A stretch of 64,000 nucleotides of DNA from Pseudomonas viridiflava. GTDB lineage: Bacteria > Pseudomonadota > Gammaproteobacteria > Pseudomonadales > Pseudomonadaceae. The position numbers and the translations under genes were made by a program. Of this stretch, positions 17,269-25,336 are shown piece by piece. The notes below the pieces were generated by a model. It did not search any database and was not told where the DNA came from. It saw nothing but the letters and a program-made list of their open reading frames with translations. The stretch is from positions 62,001 through 126,000 of the forward strand of contig NZ_UTKY01000038.1 of assembly GCF_900583165.1 (NCBI RefSeq), written 5' to 3'. The first letter of the stretch is position 1. The number at the start of each line of letters is the position of its first letter.

Positions 17269-17973
17269 TTACCAACCCAACGTCTCTTTAAGAAAAGGGA
17301 TCGTCAATTTTCGTTGAGCCTGTAATGAAGCCTGATCGAGCTGTTCGAGCAAATCGAACAAGGCACTCATGCTGCGGGTGCCTCGCGTGAGAATAAAGTG
17401 CCCGACTTCGTCGGTAAGGTGTAAGCCGCGGCGAGAAGCACGCAATTGCAGGGCACGCAATTTGTCTTCGTCGGAGAGCGGGCGCATCTGGAAGATCAAC
17501 GCCAAGGTCATCCGCGACTTGAGGTCAGCCAGCTTGATCGGCAATTCCCGTGGCGAGGTGGACGCGGCAATCAACAAACGTCGGCCACTGTCCCGTAAGC
17601 GGTTGAACAGATGAAACAGCGCCTCTTCCCACTCCGCCTTGCCGGCGATTGCCTGCAGGTCGTCTAGGCAGACCAACTCGTATTGCTCAAGGTGGTCGAA
17701 GATGCCGATGCCACGGTCCATCAACTCAGCCAGTGGCAGGTAGACCGCCGGCTCGCCCATCTGCTCGAAACGCAAGCACGCGGCCTGCAACAGGTGAGTA
17801 CGCCCTACACCGTGTTTACCCCATAGGTAAATCAGGCTTTCAGTCCACCCGGCGTCGGCTTCGCAAAGCCGCTCGACATAGCCGAGTGCAGCGGCATTGG
17901 CGCCTGGGTAGTAATTGATAAAGGTAGCGTCGTCACGCAGACGCACACCTAAGGGCAGCTGAATCGGTTTCAT
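17269..17973 (-). CDS. hda: DnaA regulatory inactivator Hda
   Basis: This 234-residue AAA+ protein has an N-terminal clamp-binding segment (PIQLPLGVRLRDDATF), a Walker A written WGKHGVGRTHLLQA (Arg in place of the usual Lys, normal in Hda), a Walker B LVCLDDLQAIAG and an arginine region ASTSPRELPI. With the sliding clamp it stimulates ATP hydrolysis by DnaA to limit re-initiation. It lies downstream of the PerM-type permease, as in other pseudomonads. Confidence 0.93.
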   Translation of the reverse strand: MKPIQLPLGVRLRDDATFINYYPGANAAALGYVERLCEADAGWTESLIYLWGKHGVGRTHLLQAACLRFEQMGEPAVYLPLAELMDRGIGIFDHLEQYELVCLDDLQAIAGKAEWEEALFHLFNRLRDSGRRLLIAASTSPRELPIKLADLKSRMTLALIFQMRPLSDEDKLRALQLRASRRGLHLTDEVGHFILTRGTRSMSALFDLLEQLDQASLQAQRKLTIPFLKETLGW

Positions 17974-18140
17974 GCTGACTGAACGGCTCCAAACGAACCG
18001 TTAGTGGCCTCTGTGTAAAGTTCGCAAAGTTTATACCCGTGACGCCGGACGCACAATGCAGCAGACCACAAGCAAAATCAAAGGTTTGCGATAACTTGAT
18101 GGTTTTGCGCAAATTGTTTGACGCCCTGCCCCAGAAACAA

Positions 18141-18164
18141 CAAACCCGGCACGGGCCGGGTTTG
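18141..18164 (-). terminator. terminator of the PerM-type permease gene
   Basis: CAAACCCGGC and GCCGGGTTTG form a perfect 10-bp stem just downstream of the permease stop. A TTGTTGTTT stretch follows on the minus strand. Confidence 0.7.
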
Positions 18165-18175
18165 TGACACAAGGA

Positions 18176-19249
18176 TTACAAGTCGGGGTCTTCGACCCCC
18201 GTATAAACATCCGAATCCTTGTACAGATCATGCACATGGCGCACCAACACCATGATGACTGCCGCCACCGGCAGCGCCAGCAGGATACCGGTAAAGCCAA
18301 ACAGTTCACCGCCCGCCAGGATCGCAAAGATTACCGCCACCGGGTGCAGACCGATACGGTCCCCCACCAGCAACGGCGTCAACACCATGCCCTCCAAGGC
18401 CTGGCCGACCATGAACACGGCAACGATCCCCAGCATCGGGTACAGGTCGCCGCCGAACTGAAACAGCCCCGCCACCAACGCAGCGCCGATGCCGATCACA
18501 AAGCCCATGTACGGCACGATAGCCGCCAGGCCAGCAATCAGGCCGATCAACAGGCCTAGCTCCAGGCCAATCGCCATCAAGCCCGCCGCATAGATAATCC
18601 CAAGCGCCAGCATCACCAGCAACTGGCCACGCACAAACGCGCCAAGCACCTCGTGACACTCTTCAGCCAGGGAAACGATGCGCTCCTCGCGATCACGCGG
18701 CAGCAGACTGCGGATCTTGGCCACCATGATGTCCCAGTCACGCAGCAGGTAGAACGCCACCACCGGGATTAGCACCAGATTGGTCAACCAACCAATCAGC
18801 GCCAGGCTCGAAGCCGTCGCCCGACTGAGCACTACACCGACGATATCGGTGGTCTGGCCCATATGCTCGCTGATAGCCGCCTTGACCTTGTCGAACTTCC
18901 AGAACCCATCCGACAACCCCAGCTTGGCCTGGGCCCACGGCATGGCGGTGTGTTGCAACCAGTCGAGCATTTGCGGCGCCAGCTCATAAAGCCGAAACAG
19001 CTGCTTGGCCAGCATTGGCACCAATACCAACACCAGTGCGGTGACGATCAAGGTGAACAAGGCAAATACCGCCACCACACCCCAGGTACGCGACAGGCCG
19101 AGTTTCTCCAGGCGGTCGACCACCGGATCAAACAGATAGGCCAGCAGCAACGCGACCAGGAACGGCGTCAGGATCGAATGCAGCAAGAACACAAAGACGC
19201 ACAGCAGGACAATCCCGCCAAGCCACACCCAACGACGCGTATCCGCCAT
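18176..19249 (-). CDS. AI-2E family transporter (PerM/YdgG-like permease)
   Basis: This 357-residue protein has about eight membrane segments. HSILTPFLVALLLAYLFDPVV at the N-terminus and the late glycine-rich GLIAGLAAIVPYMGFVIG and ATLVAGLF-like repeats mark the AI-2E/PerM family. The ATG at 19249 has GGTGGAG 6 bases upstream. An in-frame GTG overlaps that site. The family includes AI-2 exporters and Na+/H+ antiporters, and the function here is unknown. The gene lies between DUF2066 and hda in an order conserved across Pseudomonas. Confidence 0.88.
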   Translation of the reverse strand: MADTRRWVWLGGIVLLCVFVFLLHSILTPFLVALLLAYLFDPVVDRLEKLGLSRTWGVVAVFALFTLIVTALVLVLVPMLAKQLFRLYELAPQMLDWLQHTAMPWAQAKLGLSDGFWKFDKVKAAISEHMGQTTDIVGVVLSRATASSLALIGWLTNLVLIPVVAFYLLRDWDIMVAKIRSLLPRDREERIVSLAEECHEVLGAFVRGQLLVMLALGIIYAAGLMAIGLELGLLIGLIAGLAAIVPYMGFVIGIGAALVAGLFQFGGDLYPMLGIVAVFMVGQALEGMVLTPLLVGDRIGLHPVAVIFAILAGGELFGFTGILLALPVAAVIMVLVRHVHDLYKDSDVYTGVEDPDL

Positions 19250-19281
19250 AAACCACTCCACCTATATAAAGAAGAAAACCG

Positions 19282-20301
19282 CTACCAACGAAAACGCAGT
19301 TGCGCCTGAGGCTCGGGGACAGCGCCCTCCACTACCACCGGCGCCTCATCAGCAGGAATTTCCTGCAACTTGGCCAGGCTCAACTGGGTACGCAACTGAT
19401 CGGTACTGCCATTGACGCGATAGACGATGCGGCTGCCATCCACCCGCTGCGGCTGGCCGCCAAAAGGCTCAAGCAGATGCCCCAAGGCGGCATACCGCTC
19501 GAGGGTCATGCCCTGCACTTCCAACAGCTGCTCAGTGCTCACCCCTGGCTTGACCGCAAACCGTGGCGCCAGCTTTTGGCTGACGGCCAGCATGACAGCA
19601 TCGGCCACGGCCGCAGTGTCAGCGCCCTGGGCGGTACCCTGCTCGCTCTTGTCGCCCAACCAGAGACGCCACTTGGCCTGCCACTGGCTACCTTCCTGGC
19701 GCGCGTGCACGGCCAGCAAGGCATCCGCGCCGTAGCGCTCGGAGGCAGCGCGCAGCGGCGTGGCATCGGCACTTTCCAGATTCGGTGCGGTGGCGACCAC
19801 TTGCTCATCCAGGTCACCCAATGGCAGGCGCAACGGCAAGCCACGGTGTTGTGCCGCACGACGCAGCGCCTGGGCGACGGTCTGGCCATCGCCCACCAGG
19901 CTGCTGCCTTCAGTGGAGTCGTTCAGCCACCAGCCGAGGATCGCCGGGCGATTGTTGCCCCAGATAGACAGGCCGGCGTCACGCAACACGCGGTCGGTGC
20001 TGACCGGGTCGAAATCCACTTGCAGGCTTTCCGGCGGGCCGGCGTCGTAGCCGTACTGGCTGATGATTTGTTGCGGGTCTTTGCGCACCGCCGCCAGGCC
20101 CGGGCCATCGGCGGCCTTGGCGTCGCCGGTCAGGCGGATGACCAGGGTTTGCACCGCACGCTGGGTGGCCTGATCGCGCTCTTGGGGCGATTGGCTGCTG
20201 ACGGGTTCGAGGACTTGATAGAGGCCATTGAGGGTTTCGGCATGACTCGCCAGGCTGATCAACGACAAGCAGCCCACAAAGAAGTATTTACACAGACGCA
20301 T
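19282..20301 (-). CDS. DUF2066 domain-containing exported protein
   Basis: This 339-residue protein starts MRLCKYFFVGCLSLISLASHA (signal peptide, cleavage after about residue 21), then ETLNGLYQVLEPVSSQSPQE and RDQATQRAVQTLVIRLTG, the DUF2066 N-terminus. A longer frame begins 30 codons upstream but has no ribosome-binding site. The function is unknown. The gene is divergent from purM and followed by the permease and hda, a conserved order. It probably acts in the periplasm. Confidence 0.85.
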   Translation of the reverse strand: MRLCKYFFVGCLSLISLASHAETLNGLYQVLEPVSSQSPQERDQATQRAVQTLVIRLTGDAKAADGPGLAAVRKDPQQIISQYGYDAGPPESLQVDFDPVSTDRVLRDAGLSIWGNNRPAILGWWLNDSTEGSSLVGDGQTVAQALRRAAQHRGLPLRLPLGDLDEQVVATAPNLESADATPLRAASERYGADALLAVHARQEGSQWQAKWRLWLGDKSEQGTAQGADTAAVADAVMLAVSQKLAPRFAVKPGVSTEQLLEVQGMTLERYAALGHLLEPFGGQPQRVDGSRIVYRVNGSTDQLRTQLSLAKLQEIPADEAPVVVEGAVPEPQAQLRFRW

Positions 20302-20659
20302 GGAAGATTCCCGAACGACAAATTTAGCGGCTGGAACAGACCGCGTGAATCCGGTGTGGCAGGGCTGTGACCACAGCAACCGATAAAACATTCACAGGGT
20401 CTTGGTAAGTTTTCGTACTGTCTGAACGCTAGCGCATTCAAGGCTATACCTTAATACGTGCAGACGCAGAGCCGAGTAGCATTTTTTTAACCTGGCTTTT
20501 TTTCATCTATATAGCCCTGCCCGTCGGCCCGAGGATGGCCGCTGCCCCTCAAGCCTGATAAAATCGCGCGCCTTCGCAGACCGTCAACGGCTGGGGCTTT
20601 TACCAAAAGCGCCCGCCCGCTCGGTCGTTACCCCTGAATCCCCCCTAAAGGCCTGGATC
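20302..20659. other. divergent intergenic region between DUF2066 gene and purM
   Basis: The 358 bases carry no gene. AT-rich tracts occur at 20481-20515 (a T7 run followed by CTATATAG). A TGATAAAAT -10-like element at 20556-20564 is a candidate purM promoter. The region past it reads as a GC-rich leader with CCCCCC near 20640. Confidence 0.5.
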
Positions 20660-21718
20660 ATGAGCAAGCAACCCTCCCTGAGCTACAAGGACGCCGGTGT
20701 AGACATCGACGCCGGTGAAGCATTGGTCGAACGCATCAAGAGCGTCGCCAAGCGCACTGCGCGCCCCGAAGTCATGGGCGGCCTGGGCGGTTTTGGCGCC
20801 CTCTGCGAGATCCCGGCCGGCTACAAACAGCCGGTGCTGGTTTCGGGCACCGACGGTGTGGGCACCAAGCTGCGCCTGGCACTGAACCTGAACAAGCACG
20901 ACAGCATCGGCATCGACCTGGTCGCCATGTGCGTCAATGACCTGGTGGTATGCGGCGCCGAGCCACTGTTCTTCCTGGACTACTACGCCACCGGCAAGCT
21001 CAACGTCGAGACCGCCACCCAGGTCGTGACCGGCATTGGCGCGGGTTGCGAGCTGTCGGGTTGCTCCCTGGTCGGTGGTGAAACCGCTGAAATGCCAGGC
21101 ATGTACGAAGGCGAAGACTACGACTTGGCCGGCTTCTGCGTCGGTGTTGTCGAAAAAGCCGAGATCATCGACGGCTCCAAGGTTGCCGCGGGTGACGCAC
21201 TGCTGGCCCTGCCATCGTCCGGCCCACACTCCAACGGCTACTCGCTGATCCGCAAGATCATCGAAGTGTCCGGCGCCGACATCGAGAACATCCAACTCGA
21301 CGGCAAGCCGCTGACCGACCTGCTGATGGCCCCAACCCGCATTTACGTCAAGCCTCTGCTCAAGCTGATCAAGGACACCGGCGCTGTCAAAGCCATGGCC
21401 CACATCACCGGTGGCGGCCTGCTGGACAATATCCCGCGCGTACTGCCTAAAGGCGCCCAGGCCATTGTCGACGTGGCCAGCTGGCAGCGTCCTGCGGTAT
21501 TCGACTGGCTGCAAGAGAAAGGCAACGTCAACGAAACCGAGATGCACCGCGTGCTGAACTGCGGCGTGGGCATGGTCATCTGCGTGGCTCAAGAGCACGT
21601 TGAAACCGCGCTGAACGTATTGCGCGAAGCGGGCGAGCAGCCTTGGGTCATCGGCCAGATCGCGACTGCCGCCGAAGGCGCAGCCCAGGTTGAACTGAAG
21701 AACCTCAAGGCTCACTGA
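20660..21718 (+). CDS. purM: phosphoribosylformylglycinamidine cyclo-ligase (AIR synthetase)
   Basis: This 352-residue protein shows [56 protein letters not shown] and [10 protein letters not shown], all PurM landmarks. It converts FGAM plus ATP to AIR in de novo purine synthesis. Its stop overlaps the purN start (TGATG), so the two are translationally coupled. Confidence 0.97.
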   Translation: MSKQPSLSYKDAGVDIDAGEALVERIKSVAKRTARPEVMGGLGGFGALCEIPAGYKQPVLVSGTDGVGTKLRLALNLNKHDSIGIDLVAMCVNDLVVCGAEPLFFLDYYATGKLNVETATQVVTGIGAGCELSGCSLVGGETAEMPGMYEGEDYDLAGFCVGVVEKAEIIDGSKVAAGDALLALPSSGPHSNGYSLIRKIIEVSGADIENIQLDGKPLTDLLMAPTRIYVKPLLKLIKDTGAVKAMAHITGGGLLDNIPRVLPKGAQAIVDVASWQRPAVFDWLQEKGNVNETEMHRVLNCGVGMVICVAQEHVETALNVLREAGEQPWVIGQIATAAEGAAQVELKNLKAH

Positions 21719-22368
21719 TGCCCCAGACCTGTGATGTCGTGGTGCTGCTCTCCGGCACCGGCAGTAACTTGCAGGCCCTGATCGACAGCACGCGCACCGG
21801 CGATAGCCCGGTGCGCATCGCTGCGGTGATCTCCAACCGTAGCGACGCCTATGGCCTGCAACGCGCCCAAGAGGCGGGCATTGAAACTCGCTCCTTGGAT
21901 CACAAGGCTTTCGAAGGCCGCGAGGCCTTCGACAGCGCCTTGGTCGAACTCATCGACGCCTTCAATCCCAAACTCGTGGTACTGGCCGGCTTCATGCGCA
22001 TCCTCAGCGCAGATTTCGTGCGGCACTATGAAGGCCGTCTGCTCAATATCCACCCTTCCCTGCTCCCCAAGTACAAAGGCATGCACACCCATCAGCGGGC
22101 GCTCGACGCCGGCGATAGCGAGCATGGCTGCAGCGTGCACTTTGTCACCGAGGAACTCGATGGCGGACCTCTGGTCGTACAGGCAGTGGTTCCGGTAGAG
22201 TCTGACGACTCGGCGCAGACCCTTGCGCAACGGGTTCACACCCAGGAACACAGGATTTACCCGCTGGCAGTACGCTGGTTTGCCGAGGGGCGGTTGATTC
22301 TTGGCGATCAGGGTGCATTATTGGACGGTCAGTTACTTGCGGCCAGCGGCCACTTGATTCGAACCTAG
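21718..22368 (+). CDS. purN: phosphoribosylglycinamide formyltransferase
   Basis: This 216-residue GART has VVLLSGTGSNLQALID, VVLAGFMRILS, LLNIHPSLLPKYKGMHTH (catalytic Asn and His) and VHFVTEELDGGPLV with the essential Asp. It formylates GAR using 10-formyl-THF. It shares one base with the purM stop codon. Confidence 0.96.
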   Translation: MPQTCDVVVLLSGTGSNLQALIDSTRTGDSPVRIAAVISNRSDAYGLQRAQEAGIETRSLDHKAFEGREAFDSALVELIDAFNPKLVVLAGFMRILSADFVRHYEGRLLNIHPSLLPKYKGMHTHQRALDAGDSEHGCSVHFVTEELDGGPLVVQAVVPVESDDSAQTLAQRVHTQEHRIYPLAVRWFAEGRLILGDQGALLDGQLLAASGHLIRT

Positions 22369-22376
22369 GAGATTTT

Positions 22377-23090
22377 ATGCGTCGCGCCTTGCTCTTCGCT
22401 TTTGCTCTGTTTGCCTTGCCTGCGGTGCAAGCGGCAGACCTTCACCCTTTCTCCGTAAGTTACACCGCCGACTGGAAGCAGCTGCCCATGAGTGGTTCGG
22501 CTGAACGCAGCCTGGCCAAGAACAGTGACGGCACCTGGACCTTGAATTTCAAGGCCTCCATGATGATTGCCAGCCTCACCGAAACCAGCGTGATCCAGTA
22601 TGACAAGGACACCCTGCAGCCGAAGAGCTACACCTTCGAACGCGGTGGCCTGGGTAAAGCCAAGAAGATCAACCTGGACTTCGACCAATCCGCCAAGAAA
22701 GTCACCGGCTTTGAAAACAAAGACCCGGTTAACGTAGCCCTGCAAACCGGCATGCTCGACAAGTCGACCTACCAGTTGGCTTTGCAGCGCGACGTCGCGG
22801 CCGGCAAGAAAAGCATGAGCTACAACGTGGTTGAAGGCACCGATGTCGACACCTACGACTTCCGTGTGATCGGCCCGGAAAAGGTCCAGACCAAGGTTGG
22901 CTCCATTGACGCGATCAAGGTTGAACGCGTGCGTGATCCGACTCAGAGCAAGCGCATCACTCAGATGTGGTTTGCCAAGGATCAGGGCGGCATCTTGGTT
23001 GCCTTGCGTCAGGTTGAGACAGACGGCAAGGAATACAACATCATGCTGCAGGACGGTACTGTTGACGGTAAGGCTGTCAAAGGTAGCTGA
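22377..23090 (+). CDS. DUF3108 domain-containing exported protein
   Basis: This 237-residue protein has a signal peptide (MRRALLFAFALFALPAVQAA) and the DUF3108 pattern: FSVSYTADWKQLPMSGSAER, IQYDKDTLQPKSYTFERGGL and ITQMWFAKDQGGILV near the end. It is a beta-rich periplasmic protein of unknown function. AGGAG lies 6 bases before the ATG, and the gap to purN is only 8 bases, so it is in the purM-purN operon. A terminator follows. Confidence 0.87.
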   Translation: MRRALLFAFALFALPAVQAADLHPFSVSYTADWKQLPMSGSAERSLAKNSDGTWTLNFKASMMIASLTETSVIQYDKDTLQPKSYTFERGGLGKAKKINLDFDQSAKKVTGFENKDPVNVALQTGMLDKSTYQLALQRDVAAGKKSMSYNVVEGTDVDTYDFRVIGPEKVQTKVGSIDAIKVERVRDPTQSKRITQMWFAKDQGGILVALRQVETDGKEYNIMLQDGTVDGKAVKGS

Positions 23091-23111
23091 TGCACTGATG
23101 AGTCAGAAAGG

Positions 23112-23139
23112 AGCCTCGCTGAATGCGGGGCTTTTTTTT
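23112..23139 (+). terminator. terminator of the purM-purN-DUF3108 operon
   Basis: AGCCTCGC pairs with GCGGGGCT (one G-U pair) around TGAAT-type loop bases, followed by eight T residues. Confidence 0.85.
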
Positions 23140-23166
23140 GCCTGTAGATTTTGTGCTGAAGCCTCT

Positions 23167-23268
23167 ACCGCCATCGGGAGCAAGGCCCCTTCCACATTGG
23201 CCTGCATTCACAATTAGAAATGTTTGAACCCAATCCACTGTGGGAGGGGGCTTGCCCCCGATGGCGCC
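23167..23268. repeat. divergent REP pair
   Basis: One degenerate half (CGCCATCGGGAGCAAGGCCCC, then TTCCACATT) and one canonical half (TGTGGGAGGGGGCTTGCCCC, then CGATGG) face outward. This is opposite in orientation to the other pairs of the window. Confidence 0.8.
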
Positions 23269-23492
23269 AGTAAGGCCAATACGAGGCTCAAGCATGATCT
23301 GAACATGAAACTTCTGTCATAAAACTCTGCAGCCCGCCAGCAAACCCTAGGGCTTACGCGGCCTCCAGCACTGTTGCATTTCCCGCAAAGACTTGTTGCG
23401 CGAAAAGTCGGTTTACTTAGCAAGCTAACAAAACATATAAAAGAGGCCTGCGACGACTTGCCGCAGACCCCACCAGAGATTGGAGCAAGCAG

Positions 23493-23681
23493 ATGACTGT
23501 AAAAGTAACTGAGCGCGACGACGAACATATGTCCCACGAAGCACTGGGCCATGGGATTCATATCTGGGATGTCCACCAACAAGACCTGCTGGTCGGCATG
23601 TTTCACAACGAGAGCGACGCTCACAACTATAAAAACGAGCTCGAGTCGCTTGAGATGAAAGGCCAGGCACAAAGCTCCTGA
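23493..23681 (+). CDS. conserved 62-residue acidic protein of unknown function
   Basis: A GGAG lies 9 bases before the ATG. The 62 residues are polar: MTVKVTERDDEHMSHEALGH, then GIHIWDVHQQDLLVGMF and a charged helix with ESDAHNYKNELESLEM. The HIWDVHQQDLLVGMFHNESD core suggests a small beta-alpha fold with several His residues. I do not recognise a named family. A terminator follows, so it is a single-gene unit. Confidence 0.7.
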   Translation: MTVKVTERDDEHMSHEALGHGIHIWDVHQQDLLVGMFHNESDAHNYKNELESLEMKGQAQSS

Positions 23682-23736
23682 TACTCTGAAATCGCGCAGG
23701 CCCCGGCCCCACACAGCAGCTGGACTGCCTGCAAAC

Positions 23737-23765
23737 AAAAACCCCGCCTTTTGAGCGGGGTTTTT
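23737..23765. terminator. bidirectional terminator between the 62-residue gene and the DUF2058 gene
   Basis: AAAAACCCCGC pairs with GCGGGGTTTTT around CTTTTGA. It lies between convergent genes. Confidence 0.88.
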
Positions 23766-23778
23766 CGTGGCTACAGCC

Positions 23779-24324
23779 TTACCACATCAGGTCATCCGGG
23801 ATCTGGTAGGCGGCGTACGGATCATCCTCATCCGGCACCTGGCTTTCGGTGAGGATATTGAGCTGCACGATACGCTCAGGGGCGCGCTCCTGGATCTTCA
23901 ACGCCGCCTCACGCGGAATCACCTCATAACTGCCGCCGTGGTGCACGATGGCCAGGGAGCCGTTGCTCAGCTTGTTGCGCATCAGGGTGTTGACCGACAG
24001 GCGCTTGACCTTCTTATCGTCCACGAAGTTGTAGTAGTCCTCGGTGGTCAGCTTGGGCAGGCGCGAGGTCTCGATGAGTTGCTTGACCTGCGCGGTGCGG
24101 GCCTTGGCTTCGGCTTTTTCCTGCTGCTGGCGGTTCAGTTCCTGGTCACGCTTGACCTTCTCGGCCTTCGCCTCGGCAGCCAGACGGGCTTGGGTGTCAT
24201 CGGCCTCAATCTGGCCCTTGTGAACCAGGCGCTGCTGCTTCTGCTTGTCTTTGCCGGCCTGCTTGGCCTGCTTTTCGTTGACCAGCCCTGCTTTGAGCAA
24301 CTGATCGCGAAGGGAAATGCTCAT
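23779..24324 (-). CDS. DUF2058 family protein (YaiL-like)
   Basis: This 181-residue protein starts SISLRDQLLKAGLVNEKQ and has a long highly charged coiled-coil segment (residues 15-85, many Lys/Gln/Glu). It ends in a compact domain with KLTTEDYYNFVDDKKVKRL, RNKLSNGSLAIVHHGGSYEV and DPYAAYQIPDDLMW. That matches the DUF2058/YaiL family of nucleoid- or polysome-associated proteins of unclear function. It lies downstream of mazG on the same strand. Confidence 0.87.
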   Translation of the reverse strand: MSISLRDQLLKAGLVNEKQAKQAGKDKQKQQRLVHKGQIEADDTQARLAAEAKAEKVKRDQELNRQQQEKAEAKARTAQVKQLIETSRLPKLTTEDYYNFVDDKKVKRLSVNTLMRNKLSNGSLAIVHHGGSYEVIPREAALKIQERAPERIVQLNILTESQVPDEDDPYAAYQIPDDLMW

Positions 24325-24349
24325 GGTGCTTACTCACTTAGGCAGCCGC

Positions 24350-25186
24350 TCAACCGCAGCTGGACATGTTCTTTTCCTGACGTTTGGCTTCGCCCCACAG
24401 GGCGTCCAACTCTTCGAGGGTGCAATCTTCTATGGGTTTATGCGTGTCGCGCAATGCCTGCTCGATAAAACGGAAGCGTCTTTCGAACTTGGCATTGGCG
24501 CCACGCAGTGCGGTTTCGGGGTCGACCTTGAGGTGGCGGGCCAGGTTGACCGCTGCAAACAGCAGGTCACCGACTTCATCGGCGATGGCGACTGAATCGT
24601 TATCAGCCATGGCTTCGAGCACTTCATCCAGTTCTTCGCGCACGTTGTCCACTACCGGCAAGGCGGATGGCCAGTCGAAGCCGACCTGACTCGCACGCTT
24701 TTGCAATTTGGCGGCGCGGGACAAGGACGGCAAGGCCGTCGGTACGTCGTCGAGCAGGGATAATTGCTCCGGCGCGTCGGATTTTTCCGCACGCTCCTCA
24801 GCCTTGATCTGCTCCCAACGCGCTTTGACCTGCTCCTCGCTCAGCTGCGGGATATCCAGCGGCGCATACAGATCGCCGGTGGGGAATACGTGGGGATGGC
24901 GACGGATCAACTTGCGCGTGATGCTGTCGATCACACCGGCGAATTCGAAACGCCCCTCCTCCCGTGCCAGCTGGCTGTAATACACCACCTGAAATAGCAG
25001 ATCGCCCAACTCGCCTTGCAGGTGATCGAAGTCACCGCGCTCAATGGCGTCGGCGACTTCGTAGGCTTCTTCCAGGGTGTGCGGCACGATGGTGGCGTAG
25101 GTTTGCTTGATGTCCCACGGGCAGCCGTACTGCGGGTCGCGCAGGCGGCTCATCAGGTGTAGCAGGTCGTCTAGTGAATACATCAT
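24350..25186 (-). CDS. mazG: nucleoside triphosphate pyrophosphohydrolase MazG
   Basis: This 278-residue protein is a tandem MazG. The N-terminal domain reads LMSRLRDPQYGCPWDIKQT, with EEAYEVADAIERGDF and ELGDLLFQVVYYSQLA. The C-terminal domain has VREELDEVLEAM and EVGDLLFAAVNLARHL. Each carries the E-x-x-E helix and the E-x-x-D helix that bind Mg. It hydrolyses NTPs, including non-canonical ones, to NMPs. In E. coli MazG modulates ppGpp, and here it sits next to relA. Confidence 0.95.
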   Translation of the reverse strand: MMYSLDDLLHLMSRLRDPQYGCPWDIKQTYATIVPHTLEEAYEVADAIERGDFDHLQGELGDLLFQVVYYSQLAREEGRFEFAGVIDSITRKLIRRHPHVFPTGDLYAPLDIPQLSEEQVKARWEQIKAEERAEKSDAPEQLSLLDDVPTALPSLSRAAKLQKRASQVGFDWPSALPVVDNVREELDEVLEAMADNDSVAIADEVGDLLFAAVNLARHLKVDPETALRGANAKFERRFRFIEQALRDTHKPIEDCTLEELDALWGEAKRQEKNMSSCG

Positions 25187-25220
25187 TGTGTTTCCAATCA
25201 GGTGTGAGCACCGCTAATCA

Positions 25221-25314
25221 AATGTGGGAGGGGGCTTGCCCCCGATGGCGGAGTGTCAGACACCAGATTCTTGGCTGACCCACCTCAATCGGGGGCAAGC
25301 CCCCTCCCACATTT
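25221..25314. repeat. REPIN between mazG and relA
   Basis: Two convergent REP halves of the GGGGGCTTGCCCCCGATGGCG type enclose about 40 bases that contain GTGTCAGACACCAGATTCTT, almost identical to the centre of the pair at 15652. Confidence 0.88.
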
Positions 25315-25336
25315 CAGACCCCATTTATCCAGCCAG

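Noticed and set aside
17810..17830. Hda Walker A with Arg in place of Lys
   Set aside because: This is normal for Hda proteins, not a defect.
20645..21715. Antisense frame of 356 residues over purM
   Set aside because: Shadow of purM.
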